A DNA stretch of 64,000 bases from Verrucomicrobiota bacterium. Lineage in GTDB: Bacteria; Verrucomicrobiota; Verrucomicrobiia; CAIQCK01. Made by a program: the position numbers and the translations under genes. The notes under the pieces are model-generated. The model saw only the letters and a list, made by a program, of their open reading frames with translations. It searched no databases and was not told the DNA's origin. Where the stretch lies: contig JACRJX010000043.1 of the NCBI GenBank assembly GCA_016235595.1, positions 248,001 to 312,000 of the forward strand, given 5' to 3'. Below, piece after piece: positions 1 to 8,002 of this stretch. The first letter of the stretch is position 1; the number at the start of each line of letters is the position of its first letter.

Positions 1-653
1 GGAATTACGACCCGTCCCCCGAAGACGTGCGGCAACAGAACGATGACGTGCTCCGGGCGGTGAAGCGTTTCCCCGACCGCGCGTTCGGTTTCGTCCATCT
101 CAATCCGAAGCAGACGCAGGCCAGCCTCGACGAACTCAACCGCTGCGTCCGCGACGGGCCGATGGTGGGCGTGAAACTCTGGGTCGCGCTGCACTGCAAT
201 GATCCGAGACTCGATCCGATCATCGCCCGCGCCGCGGAACTGAAGGCCCCCGTCCTGCAGCACTGCTGGGACAAGATCACCGGCAACCTGCCCGGCGAAT
301 CCACGCCGATGGACATGGCGGAATTGGCCGCGCGGCATCCGAAGGCCACGCTCATCTGCGCCCATTGCGGCGGCGACTGGGAACGCGGTCTCCGCGCCAT
401 CCGACCGCATCCGAACATTTACGCCGACATTGACGGCGGCGACCCGACCGCCGGCTTCACCGAAATGGCGGTGCGGGAGTTGGGCGCGGAGCGCGTCCTC
501 TACGGCAGCGACGCCGGCGGGCGCAGCTTCGCATCGCAACTGGCGAAGGTTTATGGCGCAGAAATTTCCGACGCGACCCGGCGGCTCATCTTTGCCGGGA
601 ATCTCAAGCGCCTGTTGCGCCCCATCCTGGGCGAGAAGGGAATCAAACTGTGA
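1..653 (+). CDS. amidohydrolase-family metal-dependent hydrolase, C-terminal part (5' end outside window)
   Basis: The reading frame is open from base 3 (N-Y-D-P-S-P-E-D...) to the TGA at 651-653, so the gene begins before the window and about 217 C-terminal residues are visible. They fit the amidohydrolase-2 TIM-barrel family: a strand ending in HCWD, a conserved AHCGG motif where a metal-ligand or substrate-binding His is expected, and a late GSDAGG motif that normally supplies the catalytic or metal-binding Asp. Members hydrolyse or decarboxylate small cyclic or aromatic compounds; the substrate is not evident here. The last four bases (GTGA) overlap the start of the next gene, another amidohydrolase relative, so the two are probably translationally coupled. 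No export signal can be judged because the N-terminus is missing. Confidence 0.8.
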   Translation, partial: NYDPSPEDVRQQNDDVLRAVKRFPDRAFGFVHLNPKQTQASLDELNRCVRDGPMVGVKLWVALHCNDPRLDPIIARAAELKAPVLQHCWDKITGNLPGESTPMDMAELAARHPKATLICAHCGGDWERGLRAIRPHPNIYADIDGGDPTAGFTEMAVRELGAERVLYGSDAGGRSFASQLAKVYGAEISDATRRLIFAGNLKRLLRPILGEKGIKL

Positions 654-1552
654 GCCAGAAGCCATCAACCGATTCCCTCGACCGCCGCGATTTCCTTAAA
701 GTCGTTGCGGTGGCAGCCGGCGCGGCATCGCTTGGCCGCGCGAGCGTCGCGGAGTCTGCGGACGCCACGGCGTCCGGCCTCACGGACACCAACGTCTGCC
801 TTTCGCGCTGGCCGTTGCGCCGGCTGGCGCTTGACGACACCGCCGCTCTCGTCGCGAAGCTTCGCGCCCATGGCGTGACACAGGCGTGGGCGGGCAGCTT
901 CGACGGCCTGTTGCACCGCGACATCGCCACGGTGAACGCGCGGCTTGCCGACGAGTGCCGCCGTCACGGCGACGGCCTGCTGGTTCCGTTCGGTTCGGTG
1001 AATCCGAGGTTCGCCGACTGGGAGGACGACCTGCGCCGCTGCGCGGAGGAGCATCACATGCCGGGCATCCGGCTGCATCCGGCCTATCACGGCTACAAGC
1101 TCGACGACCCCGCTTTCGCGAAACTGCTGCGACTCGCGACGGAGCGCAGCCTGGTCGTGCAACTCGTGTTCGTCATGGAAGACCGCCGCATGATGCATCC
1201 GCTGCTTCAGGTGGAACCGCCGGTCGTCAAGCCGCTGGCCGATGTCGTTCGCAAAACGCCCGGTTTGCGGCTGGAGTTGCTGAACTCATCAACGGTCCTG
1301 CGGGGCCAGCCGTTGCTCGATCTCGTGAAGGCTGGCGACGTTCATGTGGACATCGCCATGCTCGAAAGCGTCGGCGGCGTCGCCAGCATGCTGGAGAAAG
1401 TGCCGCTGAACCGCGTGCTGTTCGGTTCGCACGCGCCGCTGTTCTATTTCGAGTCCGCTCTGCTGAAGCTCAAGGAATCACCGCTCAACGAAGAACAACT
1501 GCAGGCCATCCGCTGCAACAACGCGCGGCGGCTGCTTGCGAAGAAGAGTTAA
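650..1552 (+). CDS. Tat-exported amidohydrolase-like TIM-barrel protein
   Basis: A 300-residue protein starting at GTG, overlapping the previous stop by 4 bp. The N-terminus has a twin-arginine leader (DRRDFLKVV followed by an Ala-rich hydrophobic stretch and an Ala-rich cleavage region around residue 35), so it should be exported folded. The body resembles amidohydrolase-2 proteins: a strand ending in RLHPAYHGY, and a late LFGSHAP in the place of the usual GSD motif. His stands where the catalytic Asp normally sits, so the chemistry may differ from its upstream neighbour or be lost. The pair looks like a diverged duplication, one cytoplasmic (as far as visible) and one periplasmic. The substrate is unknown; the cluster context (aminotransferase, Gfo/Idh oxidoreductase) suggests sugar or cyclitol derivatives. 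Confidence 0.75.
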   Translation: MSQKPSTDSLDRRDFLKVVAVAAGAASLGRASVAESADATASGLTDTNVCLSRWPLRRLALDDTAALVAKLRAHGVTQAWAGSFDGLLHRDIATVNARLADECRRHGDGLLVPFGSVNPRFADWEDDLRRCAEEHHMPGIRLHPAYHGYKLDDPAFAKLLRLATERSLVVQLVFVMEDRRMMHPLLQVEPPVVKPLADVVRKTPGLRLELLNSSTVLRGQPLLDLVKAGDVHVDIAMLESVGGVASMLEKVPLNRVLFGSHAPLFYFESALLKLKESPLNEEQLQAIRCNNARRLLAKKS

Positions 1553-1570
1553 CCAAACGAGGAGACGCCC

Positions 1571-2905
1571 ATGAAAGACCCACAACCAACTGTTTCCCGC
1601 CGGGAATTCATCACTGCCACGTCCGCCGCGCTGCTCGCCAGCGGCGCCACCGGCGCGACATCCACCGCTGCCGAATCCGCCGACGCGTCGAAGCTCGCGA
1701 TGCTCGGTGGCAGGAAGGCCGTCAAGAAAGCGCCCTCGTCCGTCCGGCGCTGGGGCGACCTCGAACGCGAGCGGCTCAACGCCATGCTCGAACAGGACAC
1801 GCTCTTCTATTGGAAAGGGCCGCAGACCACGCTGGCGCTGGAGCGGTTCAGGAAAATCCACCCGTTCAAATACGCCCAGACCTGCACCTCCGGCACCGCC
1901 GCGCTCCACATCGCGGTCACCGCGGCGGGCATCGGGCCGGGCGACGAGGTCATCACCTCGCCCATCACGGACATTGGCACCGTCATCGGCGTCCTCTACC
2001 AGCAGGGCGTGCCCGTCTTCGCCGACCTCGGCGCCACCACCTACAACCTCGACCCCGCCGACGTCGAGCGCCGCATCACGCCCAAGACCAAGGCCATCAT
2101 CGCCGTGCATCTCTGCGGCAACCCGTGCGACATGAACGCGCTGAAGGCCATCGCCGACAAGCACAAGCTGGTCCTGATCGAGGATTGCTGCCAGGCGTGG
2201 GGCGCGAAGTATCGCGGCCAGCCCATCGGCACCGTCGGTCACATCGCCTGCTGGTCGCTCCAGAATTCCAAGCACATCACCGCCGGCGACGGCGGCGTGG
2301 TCGCCTCCAGCGACGAGCGGTTTGGCCCGTTGCTCCAAAGGTGCGGCGACAAGGGCGGGGATCGCGTCAAGGGCGGCGGGTTCCACATGTTCGCCACCAA
2401 TTACCGCATGAACGAGCCGTCGGCCGCCGTGTTCGCGGCGCAACTGGAGCGGCTCGAAGGCGTCGCCAGCAAGCGCGCCAAGCTCGGCAACCTGCTCACC
2501 GAGAAGATCGCCGGCATTCCCGGCATCCTGCCTCACCAGGTGCATCCCGAGGACCGCTGCGTCTATTGGTTCTACTTCATGCGTTTCAAGCCGGAGTCGT
2601 TCCGCTGCAAGCGCGCCGAGTTCGTCAAGGCCCTCGCGGCCGAGGGCGTCTCCTGCTCCGCCGGTTACATCGGGGTGCCGCTGCATCGCGAGCCGGTGTT
2701 TCAGAACCACGCCTTCTTCGCCGGCCACTGGCCCGTGCGTGAGATGGGCCTGACGACGATGGACTTCACGAAGCACCAGACGCCCGAAGTCGAGGCCATC
2801 CTCCAGAACGGCATCCGCTTCACCATCCATGAAGGCATGACCGAGGAATACATCCTAGGCGCCGCCGAAGCCGTGCGCAAGGTCGCGAAGCATTTCGCGG
2901 TGTGA
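1571..2905 (+). CDS. DegT/DnrJ/EryC1/StrS-family aminotransferase with twin-arginine leader
   Basis: A 444-residue PLP-dependent enzyme of the sugar aminotransferase family. The fold-type I core is clear: TSGTAALH in the phosphate-binding loop, LIEDCCQAWGA with the PLP-ring Asp, and SLQNSKHITAGDGG in which Lys234 is the expected Schiff-base lysine. Homologues aminate keto-sugars or, as in AHBA synthase-type members, keto-cyclitols. Unusually, the protein begins with a Tat-type leader (VSRREFITATSAALL, then an Ala-rich segment), so it may act outside the cytoplasm, where PLP would have to be inserted before export. The start ATG has an upstream GAGG-like site in AACGAGGAGACGCCC. It lies 18 bp after the amidohydrolase and forms one operon with its neighbours. 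Confidence 0.85.
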   Translation: MKDPQPTVSRREFITATSAALLASGATGATSTAAESADASKLAMLGGRKAVKKAPSSVRRWGDLERERLNAMLEQDTLFYWKGPQTTLALERFRKIHPFKYAQTCTSGTAALHIAVTAAGIGPGDEVITSPITDIGTVIGVLYQQGVPVFADLGATTYNLDPADVERRITPKTKAIIAVHLCGNPCDMNALKAIADKHKLVLIEDCCQAWGAKYRGQPIGTVGHIACWSLQNSKHITAGDGGVVASSDERFGPLLQRCGDKGGDRVKGGGFHMFATNYRMNEPSAAVFAAQLERLEGVASKRAKLGNLLTEKIAGIPGILPHQVHPEDRCVYWFYFMRFKPESFRCKRAEFVKALAAEGVSCSAGYIGVPLHREPVFQNHAFFAGHWPVREMGLTTMDFTKHQTPEVEAILQNGIRFTIHEGMTEEYILGAAEAVRKVAKHFAV

Positions 2906-2919
2906 CCAACAAACGGTTC

Positions 2920-4599
2920 ATGAAAGTGCACTGCCTATCCGGGCCTGCCAGGATTCTGATGGCCAGCCTAGCCGTGCTGGTTTCAGGATGGCTCCAGGCG
3001 GGCGAGTTGGTTTGGAACCGGCCGGATTTCCTAAAGCGCGTGCGAATTATTCCCGGGGAACGCACGGCATTTGGTGCGCCCAGCTTGTCAGTTCTGGAAG
3101 AACAAGTGCGACGGCCTCTTACCCCAAACGAACGCGCGTTATACCAGCGAACCGATGGCGGACCGTGGAAAGCGTATGAAGACGATTTACTGCGGTTTGA
3201 AGTGCCAGATGAACCGTTGCTGAAGATCGAAACCGTTGCCCCAAAGGAGGCGAACAAGCTGTCGTTTGTTGGGGGCGCGGTCGGCACCACTGACAGACAC
3301 TATGAACGAGCCTATCGCCTCACGGTCGGCGAGAATCTGCCATACGGAATCATTCTGGTTTCGAAGGCGGATTGGTTCGATGAAGGCATCTGTCTCTGCG
3401 GCCCTATTGCTCTGAAGAAGTTTCAACTTTGCGAAGGCACACTGCTAGAATTCAGCCTCTTGCCGGACGGCGCCGTAAAAAAGGTACAAGCACTCGGCGC
3501 GCGTCGTCGTGCGGTCCTTTTTGAGTGGACGCATTCAGCGATCACCCAAGTAGCTTACGCACGAATCGGCAACTCGCTCAGACTCAAAGAACCAAGCCCA
3601 ATGACGCGTAGCGCGTGGATCGCAACCACTGCGCAACGCCGGAAGGCCGAGTTTCTACCGTGTCTGGGATGGTTGGATTCGGGTTTCGCTGAGGCAGACG
3701 TAATCAACCTGCTGGGAAAGCCGGCCCGCCGTGAGTCGAGTGCTCTCGTTTACGCTCGCGAAGAACGGCGTGACGCAGGTGATGGTTATCGCACTACGGT
3801 GCGGGTTCCTTTGACGAACGGCATGTTTCACAAGTTTGGCAAAGATTGGTTTGTAGCCAAGGAGCTTGTTCCTCCACGCGGGTCTTTGGCTTGGGCGCTG
3901 AAGTTGACTAATAAGACCTCATCAGAAGAAAGAGCCAAGTCAACTATAGCAAAAGCAGACAGCGACTTGATGTTTGATCGCTTCTTGAGCGAAGCACCCA
4001 AAGTCAGCTCAATCGAATGGAATCAATGGTGCAGTGTTGTTTACGCGCTTTCAGAGAAAGGCATCCGGGACGAACGCGTGTTGCCGCCGGTGAAGCGCCG
4101 GTTCCTTGAATCGAGTGTCAACCAACATTACGCAGCGTGGGTGCTTCACAATTACAAAGCAGAAGGGCGTGACGAACTATTCGCGAAGCGATTGTGTATG
4201 ACGCTTGATGCCAGGAAGAAGACAAACTCGGAGACTCCCTCTTGGGATGACCCGCTAGACGACGCAAGCGACCTTTATTCGTTCTTGGACGCCAAGCATC
4301 CCGAGTTTGCCCCGCTGCTTCGAAAGGGATTATACCATCCCTCCGAACATATCCGTGGCAATGCCCTCTACCGAGCTGACCGCATGCCGTCTCCCGAAAC
4401 TCGCGAGGCCGCGCGCAAAGCACTGCAAACAGAAAAGTCAGAACATAGCCGAAAAATGGCTGCTTACCTCATCAGGGATATCGGCACAGCCGAAGATCTC
4501 CTGTGGCTCCGTGAGAGCGCACAACGCGAATCCTCGAAAGATGTGCGGAAGGCAATAGATGAGGCTTTGAAGGAAATCGCCGAGCGCACCGCACGGTAG
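2920..4599 (+). CDS. secreted protein of unknown function with HEAT-like C-terminus
   Basis: A 559-residue protein that I do not recognise. The ATG at 2920 gives a normal signal peptide (basic start, hydrophobic run from about residue 11, cleavage after LQA), which is why it is preferred to an in-frame GTG at 2902 that overlaps the preceding stop by 4 bp. The middle is a beta-rich region without a motif I can name. The last 100 residues are helical and look like two or three HEAT-type repeats (a 'HIRGNALYRAD...ARKAL' pattern, then 'LLWLRESAQ...VRKAIDEAL'). Base composition and codon choice are visibly more AT-rich than in the flanking genes, which suggests later acquisition or weak selection. 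It is nevertheless embedded in the operon, with 10 bp to the oxidoreductase gene downstream. Confidence 0.7.
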   Translation: MKVHCLSGPARILMASLAVLVSGWLQAGELVWNRPDFLKRVRIIPGERTAFGAPSLSVLEEQVRRPLTPNERALYQRTDGGPWKAYEDDLLRFEVPDEPLLKIETVAPKEANKLSFVGGAVGTTDRHYERAYRLTVGENLPYGIILVSKADWFDEGICLCGPIALKKFQLCEGTLLEFSLLPDGAVKKVQALGARRRAVLFEWTHSAITQVAYARIGNSLRLKEPSPMTRSAWIATTAQRRKAEFLPCLGWLDSGFAEADVINLLGKPARRESSALVYAREERRDAGDGYRTTVRVPLTNGMFHKFGKDWFVAKELVPPRGSLAWALKLTNKTSSEERAKSTIAKADSDLMFDRFLSEAPKVSSIEWNQWCSVVYALSEKGIRDERVLPPVKRRFLESSVNQHYAAWVLHNYKAEGRDELFAKRLCMTLDARKKTNSETPSWDDPLDDASDLYSFLDAKHPEFAPLLRKGLYHPSEHIRGNALYRADRMPSPETREAARKALQTEKSEHSRKMAAYLIRDIGTAEDLLWLRESAQRESSKDVRKAIDEALKEIAERTAR

Positions 4600-4609
4600 G
4601 AGAAATCAA

Positions 4610-6067
4610 ATGAAACTGAACAAATTGTCTAACAAACCCGTTTCCGCGATCACCCGCCGGCAATTCATCCAGCATTCCGCCGCGGCGGCGACGGTTGCCT
4701 GGCCCATGCTGGCCGGCGCGCGCACCTTCGGCGCCAACGACGAAATTCGTGTCGCCATCATCGGCTGCGGCGCCCGCGGCGGGGCGCACATCGCCGGATT
4801 CGGCCCCCAGAAGAACGTGCGAATCGCGGCCGTTTGCGACCCGGACCGCCTGCGGCTGAAGGCTGCCGCGGATTTGATCGAGAAGAAATACAAGTATCGG
4901 CCCGACGAGGTGGTGGATGTCCGGAAGCTGATGGAGCGGAAGGACATTGACGCGTTCAGCGTGGCGACGATGCAGTATTGGCATTCGCTGCCCGTCATCT
5001 GGGCGTGCGAGACGGGACGCGATGTGTATGTCGAGAAGCCGCTCGCGCACTTCATCTGGGAAGGGCGGCAGATGGTCAACGCGTCGCGCAAATACAACCG
5101 GCTCGTGCAGATCGGCACGCAGGCCCGTTCGCGCGACACCGACCTGCAGTGCTACGAGTTCCTCCGTTCCCGCCCGCTCGGCAGGATCAAATACATCGTC
5201 TGCTGCGCCAACAAGCCGCGCAAGTCCATCGGCCGGCGCACCACGCCGCTGCCGATCCCCGACACGCTGGATTACGAGTTGTGGTGCGGCCCCGCGCGCA
5301 AGGAGCCGATCTTCCGCGAAAGGCTCCAATACGATTGCAGTTTCATCTGGAACACCGGCGACGGCGAGTCGTGCAACCAGGGCGTCCACGAGCTGGACAT
5401 GGCGCGCTGGGTGTTGGGCGAGACGGGCCTGCCGAAGCGGATGATGAGCATCGGCGGGCGGTTCGTGTTCAACGATGTCGGCGAAGTGCCGAACACGCAG
5501 ATTTGCTACTACGACTACTCCGTGCCGGTCATCTACGAAGTCCACAACCTGCTTGCATCGAAGGACGCGAAGGACGCGCCGGACTACCGCGGCGTCAAGA
5601 CCGAGACGTTCGTGCAGTGCGAGGGCGGCCACGTGTTGATGCACGCCGGCGCGGTGTTCGACAAGGACGGCAAACAGGTCAAAAAGTTCACCGGCGGCGA
5701 GCGGCACTTTGAGAACTTCATCGCGGCGATGCGCAGCGGCAAACGCGAGGACCTCCACGCCGAGGTGCTTGGCGGCCACATCTCCACGAGCATCAGCCAC
5801 GCCGGCAACGTCTCCTACCGGCTCGGCCGCAAGGCCGGCGTAGCCGAGATGCGCGCGCAGATCGGCGAGTTGCCGCTGTTCCAGGAAACGCTCGACCGTT
5901 ACCTCGCCCACCTCAAGGCCCACGACGTGGAGCCGGGCGAATCCCTGCTCGGCCCGTGGCTCGAATGGGATGAGGCCAACGAGCGTTTCAAGGACAACGC
6001 CAAGGCCAACGAACTCGTCCGTGGTTTCTACCGCAAGCCGTTCGACGTGCCGGAAGTGAAGGTGTAG
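4610..6067 (+). CDS. Gfo/Idh/MocA-family NAD(P)-dependent oxidoreductase with twin-arginine leader
   Basis: A 485-residue dehydrogenase. The leader ITRRQFIQHSAAAATVAW is a Tat signal, typical of the exported Gfo/Idh/MocA proteins that are expanded in Verrucomicrobiota and Planctomycetota. The Rossmann fold follows directly, with the nucleotide-binding glycines in IIGCGARGGAH. The family motif EKPLAH (conserved Lys of the active site) is near residue 142, and the C-terminal alpha/beta domain completes the usual length. Members oxidise or reduce hydroxyl groups of sugars, inositols or amino sugars, usually with tightly bound NADP when exported. The ATG is preceded by GGAGAAATCAA, a good ribosome-binding site. 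It is the last gene of the 1-6067 cluster. Confidence 0.88.
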   Translation: MKLNKLSNKPVSAITRRQFIQHSAAAATVAWPMLAGARTFGANDEIRVAIIGCGARGGAHIAGFGPQKNVRIAAVCDPDRLRLKAAADLIEKKYKYRPDEVVDVRKLMERKDIDAFSVATMQYWHSLPVIWACETGRDVYVEKPLAHFIWEGRQMVNASRKYNRLVQIGTQARSRDTDLQCYEFLRSRPLGRIKYIVCCANKPRKSIGRRTTPLPIPDTLDYELWCGPARKEPIFRERLQYDCSFIWNTGDGESCNQGVHELDMARWVLGETGLPKRMMSIGGRFVFNDVGEVPNTQICYYDYSVPVIYEVHNLLASKDAKDAPDYRGVKTETFVQCEGGHVLMHAGAVFDKDGKQVKKFTGGERHFENFIAAMRSGKREDLHAEVLGGHISTSISHAGNVSYRLGRKAGVAEMRAQIGELPLFQETLDRYLAHLKAHDVEPGESLLGPWLEWDEANERFKDNAKANELVRGFYRKPFDVPEVKV

Positions 6068-6083
6068 ACGCGCCGCGTCGCGG

Positions 6084-6099
6084 GCAGGGCCGGCCCTGC
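6084..6099. terminator. 16-bp perfect palindrome between convergent genes
   Basis: GCAGGGCCGGCCCTGC is a perfect 16-bp palindrome lying 17 bp after the oxidoreductase stop and 71 bp before the end of the oppositely oriented vsr gene. It could form a GC-rich hairpin and serve as a bidirectional stop, but there is no following T-run, so intrinsic termination is only possible, not shown. Confidence 0.25.
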
Positions 6100-6169
6100 T
6101 GGACAGGCCGGAACGTGTGGAAACGGTGAAGACCCGGCACGCCCGGCGGTCGCGCCCTGCCTTTATGTG

Positions 6170-6652
6170 TTACCCATGTCTTGACTGCGCCACGCGCCTC
6201 CGAACTCTTGCCTCTTCCCCCTTGCCACTTTCCCCTCTCTTCTTCCCCATCTCCCGCCGCAACCGCGTCAGGAGCCGCGTCTCGTTCTTGCGCGCCAGCT
6301 CGTGTTCCCAAATCCGCACCACCCGCCAGCCCATCCGCCGCAGCGTCCGCGTCACCCGCCCGTCCCGCGCCTTGTTCGCCGCCAGTTTCTTTCGCCAAAA
6401 CGCCGCGTTGTTCGCCGGCTTCGTCCGATGTTTCGGGCAGCTATGCCAGAAACAACCGTCCACAAAGACCGCGAGCTTCAGCTTCGGGAATACGAAATCG
6501 GGTTTGCCGAAGACAGGCCGGGAGCGACGCCAGCCGGATATGTGGTGTCGGCGGAACAGGGTCATCAGCGCCAGCTCCGTCTCCTTGTTCCCGCGCCCGC
6601 GAATCCGCGACATCACTTCTGAGCGCTTCCGCTTGGTGAAAACGTCAGGCAA
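6170..6652 (-). CDS. vsr: Vsr-type very short patch repair endonuclease
   Basis: A 160-residue protein, the usual Vsr length. It nicks DNA 5' of the T in T:G mismatches that arise when 5-methylcytosine deaminates, starting very short patch repair. Diagnostic blocks are MSRIRGRGNKETE near residue 14, KPDFVF with the metal-binding Asp52, and FVDGCFWHSCP (Asp65, Cys67, His70, Cys72) covering the active-site and zinc-site region. RVVRIWEHEL near the C-terminus is also conserved. It is the last gene of a four-gene operon: 3 bp separate it from the endonuclease gene, and the m5C methyltransferase whose damage it would repair lies two genes upstream. The Lys/Arg-rich tail after residue 135 is not part of the core. 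Identification is firm; which methylated site it serves is inferred only from context. Confidence 0.92.
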   Translation of the reverse strand: MPDVFTKRKRSEVMSRIRGRGNKETELALMTLFRRHHISGWRRSRPVFGKPDFVFPKLKLAVFVDGCFWHSCPKHRTKPANNAAFWRKKLAANKARDGRVTRTLRRMGWRVVRIWEHELARKNETRLLTRLRREMGKKRGESGKGEEARVRRRVAQSRHG

Positions 6653-6655
6653 GAC

Positions 6656-7999
6656 TTACACCTCCACTAATTCCACCTTCTCGTAAAGAGCTTCGATGTT
6701 TTTCGACGCCACACGAAACTGGCTCCGACGCTTTATCGCCACTTTGCCCGACGCGTGCTCCAACTTGATGCCAGGATCGTAATACACCGCGCCATCCGCC
6801 ATCGCATGTAAGAAACGGAGTGCATCCGTTCCGACCGCCAGCCGCACGTGATCGCCGTAGGCATATTGCCTACGCGGCTCCTTTCGGCACTGTGACGGCA
6901 CATAGACCGCCCGCGCATGCTTACGTGCCCAGTGAGTAAGCAAACCGCCGAATGCCCACGCAGCCGCCACTTCGCCCGCGTCAGACACAAGGGCCAACGC
7001 GCCTTCCGCGTCCGTGATAACGCCACGCTCTACATTATAACCCTGTAGCTTCAACGTCAGGCCAGTGGTCTGATGCCGCTGCCCCGCCTTGTGGATGCCG
7101 CCGAAGTTCAGCCGGTCGGGCCGACCCAACTTGTCGACGTAGCCGAATCGGCGCACGAATGCCTCTGGCCCTCGCTCCTTGTAAAACCCGCCCGTCGGCT
7201 CCGGCGTCATCAAAGTTATTGTGCCAGCCGCGACCCGTTCGAAACTCGCCACCGCATGCTGCTTCACTTCCCAGCCAAGAAAATCCGGCTCCGCATCGCT
7301 GTTCTTCGGGACACCCAGTTCCGCTTCCAGTGTGAATCCACCGCACTGCGGTGCGTTGCACGGTTTCATTCTTCCGTCCGAATCAAGTTGTTTGGAATCA
7401 ATCCATCCAAGCCGGTTGATGCGTCCCAATTCCGCCAACAGCTTGCTGCGAGAGTCTGCCTCCTTGGGCACGTTGGGCAACGGCACCTCTCGGAAAACAA
7501 CGAACGCGGATGGGAATGATTGCGCGTTGAATTCCAAAGCAACTTGCGAATTTCCAGCGGCAACATAGCCCAACACACGCCTGTCAGCGGTGACGCCAAG
7601 GAAAAGGATGCGCCCCGCAAGCTGCCGGATGAGTTCTGGAGGACCGGCTTTCGCTCGCTCCCGATCAACCATCAACTGGTTCGGCCCACCCTTGCAGCCT
7701 CTCAAGAATCCCGAAAAGCGGACTTCGGGATATTGGGAGTATAGAATCAACTGAGCACCGGGAGCGGGCGCTGTCTCGCCGGTCTCCAGTAACCATCCAA
7801 AGTTTAGGTGAGCTTTGAAGCTCGGTCCTCGTGGTGTGTTCTCCGCAAAGATTTGCTGACTAGGAAATACATTTAGTGTCTCAACTGCTCCTGCGAAATA
7901 GATTTGATTTTTCGAGTTGTCATTCTCAGCCAGCGGTTTGGCGTAGAGCTTCTTGACCCCAGCTTGCTCGAAGAGCGATTTGAGTTGATCCAGCGTCAC
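6656..7999 (-). CDS. MvaI/BcnI-family type II restriction endonuclease
   Basis: A 447-residue protein starting at GTG, 3 bp after the methyltransferase stop. Residues from about 200 to the end match the MvaI/BcnI nuclease fold: GGFTLEAELGV, then EPDFLGWEVKQ, which supplies the PD-x(n)-E-x-K catalytic residues near position 240, then an ITLMTPEPTGGF segment corresponding to the ITLFTKSPT-type strand of MvaI. MvaI and BcnI are monomeric enzymes cutting CCWGG and CCSGG, so a short C/G-rich site is likely, but the sequence does not prove it. The first 200 residues form an extra domain that I do not recognise and that could help DNA binding. Its place between a C5 methyltransferase and Vsr supports a functional restriction gene. 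Confidence 0.8.
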   Translation of the reverse strand: MTLDQLKSLFEQAGVKKLYAKPLAENDNSKNQIYFAGAVETLNVFPSQQIFAENTPRGPSFKAHLNFGWLLETGETAPAPGAQLILYSQYPEVRFSGFLRGCKGGPNQLMVDRERAKAGPPELIRQLAGRILFLGVTADRRVLGYVAAGNSQVALEFNAQSFPSAFVVFREVPLPNVPKEADSRSKLLAELGRINRLGWIDSKQLDSDGRMKPCNAPQCGGFTLEAELGVPKNSDAEPDFLGWEVKQHAVASFERVAAGTITLMTPEPTGGFYKERGPEAFVRRFGYVDKLGRPDRLNFGGIHKAGQRHQTTGLTLKLQGYNVERGVITDAEGALALVSDAGEVAAAWAFGGLLTHWARKHARAVYVPSQCRKEPRRQYAYGDHVRLAVGTDALRFLHAMADGAVYYDPGIKLEHASGKVAIKRRSQFRVASKNIEALYEKVELVEV

Positions 8000-8002
8000 G
8001 GC

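Noticed and set aside
886..2742. A 618-codon frame on the plus strand across the amidohydrolase and DegT genes
   Set aside because: It is Arg/His-rich without any motif and crosses two well-supported genes in another frame.
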